A program made the position numbers and the translations under genes. Source: Chitinophagales bacterium (lineage in GTDB: Bacteria; Bacteroidota; Bacteroidia; Chitinophagales; UBA2359). Taken from it: a stretch of DNA of 64,000 nucleotides. The DNA lies in contig JAWKLZ010000001.1 in assembly GCA_041392475.1 (NCBI GenBank), positions 62,001-126,000 of the forward strand. Reading direction: 5' to 3'. Positions 7,781-18,500 of this stretch are shown here, piece after piece. The stretch's first letter is position 1. Every line of letters starts with the position of its first letter. The notes under the pieces were generated by a model. It was not told where the DNA came from. It ran no database searches and worked only from the letters and a program-made list of their open reading frames with translations.

Positions 7781-8809
7781 TTATATTGTTTTTTTACACA
7801 ATTGCAATTTCAACCTTACCTCATACCTACCTTCTTTTTCTTCAATCTCCAATTGGTGAGAATTAGGGTACAACAATTCCAATCGTTTCTGCACATTCTT
7901 CAAACCAATTCCGTGTGACAGATTTTCGGTATTTGTCTGATTCTGAAACGAATTGATGCACACAAACTCCAATATGCCTTCATCTGATAATTCGATATGA
8001 ATGTCAATAAAAATGTCCTTAGACTGGCTTGCAGTGCTGTGCTTGAACGCATTTTCGATGAAAACAATCAAAATCAACGGAGCAATTTGGTAATTGTTGG
8101 TGGTATTCGGGGTATTAAAATTAACCGTTCCCCGTTCTTCAATCTGCAATTCGTTGAGGCGGGTGAAATTTTCCATCTGGTCAATTTCCTTCGATAGCAA
8201 TACAAAATTTTCTTTGCACTCATAGAGCATGTACCGCAGAACCGAAGACAGTTCCAAAATGATAGCAGGTGTTTTGGGCGAACTTTCGATGGCATACGCA
8301 TACAGATTGTTCAAATTGTTGAACAAAAAATGTGGATTGATTTGAGACTTCAAAAACTGCAATTCACTGTCTTCAATTGCAGCCTTCAAATCATCTAATT
8401 CTCTTTGTTTTACCAAAGCATCCCACGCAAATTTGAAGCCCGACAGAATCGTAATCACAGGCAAAACATCCAATAAGGCATAAAATAAACCTGAAAAATG
8501 CTTTCCTTTTGTAGTAGGGAAAAATATTTTTTCCAACACAAATTCTTCGATACATATCACTATTCCAACAGCTGTTATCACTCCAATAGTAAAAAGTAGG
8601 TACTTCTTTTGGTAGTAAAAGCGAGGTAAAAAAACATAGTTGATGAGAAAAACACAGACGGCATAGTTCAGAAAAAACAAATACTGATGCCCTTCAATCT
8701 GTGGCTGGTTTTTGTCGAATGAAAAGAAAATAAACACCACAAAATGAAGCAAAAGTTGGAATAACAACTCTTGTCGAGAGATGAATGGCTTTTTTGAAAA
8801 CTGAGTCAT
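7781..8809 (-). CDS. LytS/YehU-type sensor histidine kinase
   Basis: A 342-residue membrane kinase counted from the ATG at 8809. The open frame extends to an ATG at 8887, but 8809 places the start just before the membrane region and is preferred. Four or so hydrophobic segments fill the first 130 residues, followed by a short coiled coil. The His_kinase motif SQINPHFLFNNLNNLYAYA follows, with the phosphorylated His at about residue 160. A degenerate HATPase domain has the N-box LILIVFIENAFKHS and the G-box HGIGLKNVQKRLELLY. No periplasmic sensor domain is visible, so the signal is probably membrane-borne. The partner is the LytTR regulator immediately downstream. Confidence 0.92.
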   Translation of the reverse strand: MTQFSKKPFISRQELLFQLLLHFVVFIFFSFDKNQPQIEGHQYLFFLNYAVCVFLINYVFLPRFYYQKKYLLFTIGVITAVGIVICIEEFVLEKIFFPTTKGKHFSGLFYALLDVLPVITILSGFKFAWDALVKQRELDDLKAAIEDSELQFLKSQINPHFLFNNLNNLYAYAIESSPKTPAIILELSSVLRYMLYECKENFVLLSKEIDQMENFTRLNELQIEERGTVNFNTPNTTNNYQIAPLILIVFIENAFKHSTASQSKDIFIDIHIELSDEGILEFVCINSFQNQTNTENLSHGIGLKNVQKRLELLYPNSHQLEIEEKEGRYEVRLKLQLCKKTI

Positions 8810-9226
8810 GACTTCAAAAATAACACATTGCCGCAAAGAAAGGAAAAGGAAGTAGGGCATCGGCAAATTTAATCGGGTAAACAACATTTTTCAACCTTTC
8901 AAACTCAGATGTGTTGTTTAACCCTAAAGTTTTGTCGTTCAAGGAAACGATTGTTTTTTGTCAGCAGGATGTTGTTTTTTTGCAGTGGCAAAAACCAAGA
9001 AATAGTTGGTTTTTTATCTCAAACATAAGAATAAAACTATAAACAGTCTATTTGTTTTAGACTTTAGACGAAGGATTAAAGACATAAGACTAAAAGTTTT
9101 AAATCATTGACAGTAAAGAAATTAAGTAAAATTGGATTGAAAATGCAATTTGCTCATAACCAAACATTTACTTCTTATGTCTTTCGTCCAAAGTCCAAAT
9201 TTGTTTAACCTTTAAGTATTTGATTT
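8810..9226. other. Divergent intergenic region with degenerate inverted AAAGACATAAG-type repeats
   Basis: This 417-base gap separates the kinase gene from the beta-barrel gene and should hold both promoters. Bases 9058-9096 (containing AGACGAAGGATTAAAGACAT) are an imperfect reverse complement of 9173-9199 (TCTTATGTCTTTCGTCCAAA). Similar words occur at about 1007-1040 and 42480-42500, so this looks like a degenerate dispersed repeat. No exact TAnnTTTG box was found. Confidence 0.5.
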
Positions 9227-11608
9227 ATGAAATTTGCAATCATTCCATTTTTTCTTATTCTATTCATCAATTTTACAACAAATGACCTATTCGCTCAAAG
9301 TTCGAGCATTCAAATCACAGGTAAAGTTGTAGAAAGCAAAACGCAAAAAGCAGTTGAATTTGCAACTGTAATGGTGGGCAACCCAGAAACACAAAAGCCG
9401 ATTACAGGTACAACAACTGCCGTTGACGGATCTTTTGAAGTGAATACTACTGCAACGGATTTTTACATTGAAGTTAGCTTTATTGGTTTTGTTACCAAAA
9501 CTGTTCAAGATTTTCAAATAGTGAATGGGAAAGTGGATTTGGGAACTATTGTGGTGTCCGAAAACAGTCAGGCATTGGAGGAAGTAGTCGTTAGAGCCGA
9601 AAAATCGCAAACCGAATTTAAGCTCGACAAGCGGGTGTTCAATGTCGGTAAAGACTTGAGCAATACAGGCGCAAGCGCATTGGAGGTCTTGAACAATGTG
9701 CCTTCGGTGACGGTCAACATTGAAGGAGAAATCAGTTTGAGAGGCAATAGTGGAGTGCAAATTCTCATCAACGGAAAACCTTCAGTTTTGGCCAATGAAC
9801 AAGGTGGCGCGCTCGGAACGATTACCGCAGAAATGATTGAACAAATTGAAGTGATAACCAATCCTTCTGCCAAACACGATGCGGAAGGCACATCGGGCAT
9901 CATCAACATTGTGATGAAAAAAGAGGAAAAACGAGGATTGAACGGTTCTGTTACCTTCAATACAGGATTTCCTGACAACCATAGCGTTGGACTAAGCCTC
10001 AATCGGCGCACCGAAAAATTCAACCTGTTTAGTCAATTGGGAGTTGGTTACAGGGCTTTGCCGAGCGACAACGAAAACATCAACCGTGATTTGGTTAACA
10101 ATACCACAATCGAAACCATTGGATTGGAGGAAAGAAACGAGACTTTCTACAACCTGATTCTCGGAACAGATTACCACATCAATGACTACAATGTGTTGAC
10201 TTTGTCAGGTAATTATGCCCTTGAATTGGAGAAGCAACCTTCCGATACAGATTTTAGTTTTTTTGATGAAACAGGAACACTTACCTCACAATGGAACCGC
10301 ACCGAAGTCACCGAAGCCACTAATCCGAAATGGCAGTACGAACTGCAATACAAAAAGGACTTCAAAGACAATAAAGACCATACGTTGTTATTCAGTGCTT
10401 TGGGGCATTTTTTTGGCAAAGACCAGTCTTCTGAATTTAACAATGCGACCTTGTTTGGTACCGATATTTACAATCAGCAAAAAACCCGTGCCGATTTTAA
10501 GGAAGAAACATATACCTTCAAACTGGACTACACACACCCTTTTTCGGACAAAGTAACCGTAGAAACGGGAGCGCAATATGTGACAACCGATGTAGGCAAT
10601 GACTATGCGGTCAGTAATTTGATTGATGGTGAATGGGTAGAAGATGCGAACCTCACCAACCTATTTGAATACGACCAAAAAGTATTGGGTGTCTATGGAA
10701 CAGGAGCCTATGAAGGTGATAAATGGGGTATAAAAGTAGGGCTTCGAGCCGAAAATACCGATTTGACGACCTTGCTCACCAACACCAACGAAGAAAACAA
10801 ACAGCTTTTTACGAACTTTTTTCCAAGTCTCCATACTTCCTACAAACTCAGCGATCATGTTTCGCTACAAGCAGGCTATTCTAAGCGAATCAGAAGACCA
10901 AGATTGTGGGATCTGAATCCTTTTTTCAATATCCGCAACAACTTTTCGATTCGACAAGGAAATCCCGAATTGCAGCCCGAATTTACCGACTCCTACGAGT
11001 TGACGAGTATTTTCATTTTTGGGCAAATGTCTATGAACCTTGGCGTTTACCACCTTTATACGACTGATGTGATAGAACGGGTTTCCACTTTTGAAAACAA
11101 TGTCAGTACAGTCAAACCGTATAACGTGGGTACAAATCAAGCAACAGGCATAGAATGGAATGTGAAGTTGGGAATTAACAAATGGTTGTCTTTAAATGGT
11201 GATTTCAACTTCAACTACTTCAATCGAATAGGAACTTTTGAAGCCACAAATTTTGACTTCAATGCCAACAAATGGACTTCCCGATTAACCTCCAAATTCA
11301 AACTGCCCGCAGACATAGATTTTGAAGTGACTGCCAACTACAATTCCAGCTTTCAAACCTTTCAGGGAACCGTCTCTGACAATTTATTTGCAGACTTGGG
11401 AGTGCGTAAAAAAGTATTCAAAGGCAAGGCAATCTTGAATCTAAGCGTGAGAGATGTCTTCGCTTCTCGCATATTTGAAACCGAAACCCTACAGCCCAAT
11501 TTTTACATCTACAACCGCAATCAAAGAGGTCGGTTTGTTACATTTGGAGTGAGTTATGGTTTTGGTAAAGGGGAGGCAATGGAATTTTCTGGACAGAAAA
11601 GACATTAG
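9227..11608 (+). CDS. Outer-membrane beta-barrel protein, TonB-receptor-like with CarboxypepD_reg-like domain
   Basis: A 793-residue protein with a signal peptide ending NDLFAQ (about 1-24). A CarboxypepD_reg-like beta-sandwich follows (ITGKVVESKTQKAVEFATVM, about 29-112), then a plug-like domain (LEVLNNVPSVTVN, GVQILINGKPSVL, IEVITNPSAKHDAEGTSGII). The rest is a long beta-barrel of the OMP_b-brl_3 type. The C-terminal strand ends in a polar tail, not the usual terminal aromatic residue. Such proteins sit in the outer membrane and take up or bind an unidentified ligand. The gene stands alone and is divergent from the LytS/LytTR pair. A strong terminator follows at 11656. Confidence 0.88.
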   Translation: MKFAIIPFFLILFINFTTNDLFAQSSSIQITGKVVESKTQKAVEFATVMVGNPETQKPITGTTTAVDGSFEVNTTATDFYIEVSFIGFVTKTVQDFQIVNGKVDLGTIVVSENSQALEEVVVRAEKSQTEFKLDKRVFNVGKDLSNTGASALEVLNNVPSVTVNIEGEISLRGNSGVQILINGKPSVLANEQGGALGTITAEMIEQIEVITNPSAKHDAEGTSGIINIVMKKEEKRGLNGSVTFNTGFPDNHSVGLSLNRRTEKFNLFSQLGVGYRALPSDNENINRDLVNNTTIETIGLEERNETFYNLILGTDYHINDYNVLTLSGNYALELEKQPSDTDFSFFDETGTLTSQWNRTEVTEATNPKWQYELQYKKDFKDNKDHTLLFSALGHFFGKDQSSEFNNATLFGTDIYNQQKTRADFKEETYTFKLDYTHPFSDKVTVETGAQYVTTDVGNDYAVSNLIDGEWVEDANLTNLFEYDQKVLGVYGTGAYEGDKWGIKVGLRAENTDLTTLLTNTNEENKQLFTNFFPSLHTSYKLSDHVSLQAGYSKRIRRPRLWDLNPFFNIRNNFSIRQGNPELQPEFTDSYELTSIFIFGQMSMNLGVYHLYTTDVIERVSTFENNVSTVKPYNVGTNQATGIEWNVKLGINKWLSLNGDFNFNYFNRIGTFEATNFDFNANKWTSRLTSKFKLPADIDFEVTANYNSSFQTFQGTVSDNLFADLGVRKKVFKGKAILNLSVRDVFASRIFETETLQPNFYIYNRNQRGRFVTFGVSYGFGKGEAMEFSGQKRH

Positions 11609-11655
11609 CATCAGGAGATTATCAAATGATAATCAAATTTTTAAAACTCTAAATC

Positions 11656-11691
11656 AAACGGCAATATGGATATTCTATATTGCCGTTTTTT
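11656..11691 (+). terminator. Rho-independent terminator after the beta-barrel gene
   Basis: A perfect 12-base stem (AAACGGCAATAT / ATATTGCCGTTT) with a 9-base loop runs into a T-tract, 47 bases after the stop codon. Confidence 0.85.
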
Positions 11692-12519
11692 GTAAGTTGA
11701 AGTTATTGTATCATCTTTTCACTTAGCATTTCGATACGTTGGGTATTTATCCATTTTTCATCCTTTGTACACAAAAACGCTACAATTATCATCGGACAAA
11801 TACTATTTCAATAGCCTCTAAATTAGTTTTGATTTCTACAACTTCCAACAAAAAAGGCTATAGTAGTTTTTTTTGTTGAGATTTTTTTAATTTTCTATAT
11901 GGTAAAATATTTATTAAAATTTTTTAAAATAAAAATAAAATACAAAACAATTGTATTTTTAAAATAGAATTCTGTGAAAAAAAATAAAATATATTGATAA
12001 TTTACTTTTTTGTAAAAAGAATTTTTATCTAAATTTTAGATACTTTTTTATAGAATTTCAAGAATTATTTGCTTTTTAATAAATCTACACGCAAACATTT
12101 ATCGTATATACTAAATAGTAGAACCTTATTATTGTATTTAATCCCTAAACCCATTAGCCCATGGTACCTTTATTTAACTCTCGATTAGATTCCCATCTTT
12201 CTAGTTTCACCAGCATTTATTACTATCCTAAAAAGCTGCTTAAAATGATTTACCGTCATTTTTAATAGTAGCCACTTATTAAAATAGTTGCCCTCTAAAG
12301 TAAGCCACACCAATCAAAATAATTGTGGCGTGTGAAACTGTTTGTCACAACTATCTCCAAGTTTTATTTCCGAACTATCTTGTCATTTGTGGATGCATAA
12401 ATGAACATGTAGGTCGTTTAGTACATCAACCTTAACAAAGCCATGAAGGAAATGAATGTGCTCAGATACGGCATGTATTTCATTGCTATTACTTTTATTT
12501 TCACTAAAGCCCTAGTAAT
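11692..12519. other. Long AT-rich non-coding leader of the giant repeat-protein gene
   Basis: About 830 bases with no supported gene on either strand. The segment 11860-12120 is extremely A/T-rich. Near 12305 there is a short GCCACA/TGTGGC stem. This is the largest gap in the window and presumably contains the promoter and a long 5' leader for the giant secreted protein. I could not place a consensus promoter. Confidence 0.5.
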
Positions 12520-15500
12520 ATGTATTCTATTTCCACAACGCACAGAATGGCAGGAGTATGCCTATTTTTTAGTAAAATCGTTACATATAAACGAAAAATA
12601 CCCTCCAAACTTTTCTTACTTTTCTTACTTTTCACTTCAAGTTTTAACCCTGTTTTGGGTCAATGTGCTGATAACCCTAATGCATCTATACCTGATGGGG
12701 TAGCATTAGGTTTGCTAAATGGTAGTTATTCCAGTTATGTTATTAATGTTGATTCTGAAGGCCTCCTTAACAATGCAGGAGGGGTAGGAACCACTAGTAT
12801 TTCCAGTGTTTGTGTTGCCATAGAACACAGTGTTCCTACACAAATCGAAATATATTTAACCTCACCTCAAGGCACTACTATTGAACTAAGTTCGGGTAAT
12901 GGTTCTGCAGGTCTATGCTTTTCCAGCAATAATTATGGTAATTATTCTGGTGCAAATCCTGTTGAACTTTGTTTTGTAGATGGAGCAGCCCAAAATATAA
13001 CAAGTTATTGTGCAGGCTCTAATGGACAAGCAGGTGATTGGAATCCTGAGAATGGTTTTGATGCTTTTGATGGAGAGTCTCCCATTGGAGCGTGGATACT
13101 ATCAGTTGAAGACAATTTTATTTTTACAACAGGTACATTCGACTCTTGGTCCATCAATTTCTCTAATGGTGATTGTACTGCTGACTGCAATGCAAATGCA
13201 GGAACGGCTGCCATTGTAGGAGGCTTTGATAGTTCACTTTGTTGCAATGACGATACACAAGCTGAAGTAAGCGGTGATGTCACAGATAGTGGGTATGATA
13301 TATTTTGGACTTTGTCAAGTGGAGCAACAGGAGCTAGCAGTGCAGCCGATGTTGCAGCAGGTGAAGCTTTTGGACAAGGAACAAGTTCCGATGTGTTGAC
13401 TTATGACTGTGACACACGCCCCGCAGGAACCTATACCTTAACCCCTTACATTGCGACTGATGGTACAAATGGAACCGATGTACAAGTTTTTCAAACAGGT
13501 GCTGTTATGCCAAATATTTCATTGGGTGGATCGCTGTCTCTTGATGTTAGCAATGTGCCATTTGATGCCAGCACTTCTATTGACTTTGATGTTATTATAG
13601 GAGGATCTGCAGTAGATTTGTACTTAGCCACTTACAATTCTCCCCAAAGTCCTATTTTACCGATAAACATTAATTTAAACAATCGATACAACAATCTACA
13701 AACTTTTACTGGTAATCCAAATGGTACATATAGTTTGAACTTTTTGGTTGGTGTAAATCTTATCTTTGATCCAACCAATATTGACATTGTTGTGACAGTG
13801 AGAAATATACCCGCAGGATATATAGACCTTGATTGCAGCGCATTTGGAACACCTGTATCATTGACTCTATCTGACCCTACGACTGCAACGGCAAGCAGCA
13901 ATAGCCCCGTTTGTTTAGATGGAAACTTAAGTTTGATGGGAATGGGTGGTAATTCTTACAGTTGGAGTGGGCCTAACAGTTTTGTATCTGGAGCGCAAAA
14001 CCCAACAATCAACAACGTTGCTGCTGCCAATGCAGGAACTTATATAGTTACTGTTACAGATGATAATGGTTGTACAGATAGCGCAAGCACATCTATTGTC
14101 GTCAATGACCCTCCAACTGCAACTGCAAACAGCAATAGCCCAGTTTGTGAAAACGAAACAATTAATTTAACCTCAAGTGGAGGGACTTCTTACATTTGGG
14201 GAGGGCCAAATAGCTTCTCCTTCAATGGACAAAATCCAAATATTGCCAATACTCAAATGGTCAATGCCGGAACTTATACTGTTACTGTTACAGATGGAAA
14301 TGGGTGTTCGGATACTGCTGAAACAACGGTAGTCGTAACTGTTGGGGCGACTGCAACAGCAGGTAGCAATAGTGCAATTTGTGTCGGTGAAGCTATCAAT
14401 TTGACTTCAAATGGAGGAACTTCTTACATTTGGGCAGGACCAAATAGCTTCTCCTTCAATGGACAAAATCCAAGTATTCCCAATGCTCAATCTGTCGATG
14501 CAGGAACTTATACAGTTACCGTTACAGACGGTAATAGTTGCAGCGATACGGCTGAGACAACTGTTGTTATCAATCAACCAACAGCAATAGCAGGTAGCAA
14601 TAGCCCTGTTTGTCCAGGTGATGACTTGAATCTAACTTCATCAGGTGGAGTGTCTTATAGTTGGACAGGGCCTAATAGTTTTACTTCTAACCTTCAAAAT
14701 CCTACAATCAATAGTTTTTCGTCAAATAATGTAGGTAGTTATACAGTTGTTGTAACCGATGCAAATGACTGTACAAATAGTGCAAGCACAACTGTAACTG
14801 AAGATAGCAATCCTCTGACTTGTTCTTCAGTAGGTTGCCTCGGTTTTGCAGTAATTGCTTTAGCAGGAGATTGTGATGATGCAACAAATACTTATGATTT
14901 GACTGTCACTGTCACGAAGCCTCCAATAGCAGCTTTACTCGGTATTGCAAGTCAAGGATATGAGTTGTTTGTGAACGGTACTTCAGTAGGTATATTTGAC
15001 TACGACCTATTGGGATTAGTTTCTATTGAAACCATTACAGGATTAAGTGCCAACGAAACAGATGGTTTGACAGGTACTGTAACGGTAGTAGATTTAGATG
15101 GAGGTTGTACTTCTAACACTACTTTCCTCGAACCGATATTGTGTTTTGATTTGGATTGTATGGGATTTGCAGTCGTAGCTGCCGCATTGGAATGTGGCAC
15201 GGAAGCGAATAGTTATGATGTAGAAGTCGTGGTGACGAATCCTAATTTATTGGGATTGTTGGGCAGCGACTCGAATGGATTTGAATTGTATATCAATGGC
15301 AATTTGATTGGTGTGTATGAATATGATGGTGTACTTGCAGGTGCATTGACAACGATTAATGTTCCCAATATTGCCTATGATGCGGTGAATGGCTTGACAG
15401 GAACAGTGGAAGTACGGGATACAGATGGTAATTGTGTTGCCAATTCTACGTATTTAGAACCGATAGCGTGTTTGGATTTGGATTGTTTGGGCTTCAATGT

Positions 15501-18500
15501 AGTGGGACTTGCTACAGAATGTGGAGATATCCCGAATACCTTTGATTTGATTGTTACGACAACGAATCCAAATCTATTGGATATATTGGGCAGCGATGCG
15601 AGTGGATTTGAGATATTTGTAAATGGCACATCTTATGGGACTTACCAATACGATGGAGGATTAGGTGGATTGTTGACAATAGACACGTTGGAAAATGTGC
15701 CGTTTGATGCAGCAGGTGATTTGACAGGAACTGTTAGTTTGGTGGATTTGGATGGGGATTGTACTGCCTCGACTACTTTTGCAGAGCCGATATTGTGTTT
15801 GGATTTGGATTGTTTGGGTTTTGCAGTAGTGGGAGTTCCTTTGGAATGTGGTACGGAAAGCAATGCCTACAATCTTCAATTTGCGGTTACGCATCCTGCG
15901 TTTTTGACTACAATAGGTGCATTGTCCCAAGGATTTGAATTGTATGTCAATGGAGAATTGATAGACACGTTCCAATATGCGAATGGAATTGCAGGATTGG
16001 TGACTATTGATACGGTGTACAATGTTAGTTATGATGCGATTAGTGGGTTGACAGGTACGATAGAGGTTCGTGATTTGGATGGAGATTGTACTGTCAATTC
16101 GACCTATATTGAACCGATTACTTGTATTGATTTGGATTGTCTTGGATTGGCAGCTGTAGCAGGAACGATTAATTGTGGTTCTGCGGTTAATACTTATGAT
16201 TTGGAAGTGTTGGTTACGAATCCGAACTTGGTAGATATATTGGGCAGCGATGGCCAAGGCTTTGAGTTGTTTGTGAATGGCAGTTCAGTTGGTACTTATG
16301 ATTACAGTGGCTTGGCGGGATTGATTACGAATGTGACCGTAGAAGGTGTTCCATTTGATTCGGCAGGTGGATTGACAGGAACGATACAAGTGGTGGATTT
16401 GGACAATCCTGATTGCAGTGTGAATTCAGCTTTCTTAGAGCCATTGGTTTGTTTTGGAACTGATTGTGATGATTTTGATGTGGATGCTGTGGCAGGAGAC
16501 TGTGATGAAAACACAAATACATATGCCTTAACAGTGACGGTGACCAACCCAGCGATATTGGATGCTTTGGGAGCAACATCACAAGGTTTTGAACTGAGTG
16601 TCAATGGTAATGTAACAGGTACTTTTGCCTATGACCTAACAAATAGTGAAACTGTAATAAACCTTAATGTAGCAGCAGATGAAAGCATTGGTCTGACAGG
16701 AACAGTTTCTGTAACGGATTTAGATGCAGATTGCACCGATTCAGCTACTTACCTCGAACCGATATTGTGTTTTGATTTGGATTGTTTAGGTTTTGCAGTA
16801 GTAGCAACAGCCTTGGAATGTGGTACCGAAATCAACACTTATGATTTAGAAGTAGTGGTGACGAATCCTAATTTATTGGGATTGTTGGGCAGTGATGCAC
16901 AAGGATTTGAATTGTATGTGAATGATGTATTGATTGGCAGTTATGATTACCAAGGTATTATAGCAGGTGAATTGACTACTATTACAGTTGAGAACGTACC
17001 TTATGACCAAGTAAACGAATTGACTGGTACAGTTGAAGTGAGGGATTTAGACGGAGAATGTGTTGCTAACTCTACCTTCTTAGAACCGATAGCTTGTTTG
17101 GATTTAGATTGTTTAGGATATGCCGTAGCAGCTACCGCAACAGAATGTGGCACAGTCACCAATACTTACAATGTAGACATCATTATCACCAACCCAAGTT
17201 TCTTAGGTTTGTTGGGAGACGATGATTTGGGTTATAGCCTAAGCATCAATGGTACTTCTTATGGTACTTTTGCTTACGATGCAGGTCTTCTAACTACACT
17301 AACGATTGAAAATGTACCATTTGATGCGATAGGTGATTTGACAGGAACGGTAAGCATTCAGGATTTGAACAATACAGACTGTCTTGCCACAGTTACTTAT
17401 GTTGAGCCAATTGCATGTTTGGATTTAGACTGTATCGGTTTTGCCATTGTAGCAGCACCCACAGGTTGTGGAGATGTAATAAACACGTATGATTTAGAAG
17501 TAATAGTAACCAACCCTGATTTGTTAGATGTATTGGGTAGCAGCGCACAAGGATTTGAATTGTTTATCAATGGCACATCCTATGGAACTTATACCTATCA
17601 GGGAATTGCAGGTGCATTAACGACTATCAACGTGGAGAATGTACCTTATGACTCCAATGGTGGTTTGACAGGCACAGTAGAAGCAATAGATTTGGATGAA
17701 AACTGTACAGTCAATAGCACTTACCTCGAACCAATTGCATGTTTAGACTTAGATTGTTTGGGTTTTGCAGTGGTAGCAGGCACAATAGAATGTGGCACAG
17801 CCGTCAATACCTACAATTTACAAGTATTGGTCACGAATCCGAACCTATTAGGCTTATTAGGTAGTGATGCACAAGGATTTGAATTGATTATCAATGGCAA
17901 TTCAGTTGGTACTTATGACTATACAGGCATTGCAGGAGCAATAACGATTGTAACAATCAATGGTGTTCAATTTGATAGCACAGGTGGTCTAACAGGTACT
18001 ATTGAAGCAAATGATTTGGATGGAGATTGCACAGCCAGCAGTACTTTCCTTGAACCATTGGTTTGTTTTGGAACTGATTGTGATGATTTTGATGTGGATG
18101 CTACACCTACCAGTGCTTGTGACGGAATAAATGATACATATGACTTGACGGTCACTGTCACCAATCCAGAAATAGTAGATATTTTGGGAACAGACAGCCA
18201 AGGTTTCCAACTGACCGTAAACGGAACAGTAGTCGGAACTTTTGACTATAATTTGTCCAGCACCTCAACCGTAGTCACCGTTACTGCCACTTCAAGTGGA
18301 AATACCAATGGAAGTGTTAGTGCGTTGGATTTAGATGCGAATTGCACAGATTCAGCAACTTATACCGAGCCTGATTGTCCAAACTGTAACGTCACGATTG
18401 ACACAGGAAATGTCACCACTACTTGTGACAGCGATGGAACGTATGATTTGACCTTCACAGTTACTTACAACAACTTAGTAGGTAGCAACGGCTTCAATTA

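Noticed and set aside
12443..12703. 86-codon plus-strand frame overlapping the start of the giant gene
   Set aside because: Its second half lies inside the giant gene's signal-peptide region in another frame; the composition is not protein-like beyond the hydrophobic shadow.
15661..16257. 198-codon minus-strand frame in the class-B repeats
   Set aside because: It recurs because the underlying DNA is repetitive; it is antisense to the supported gene.
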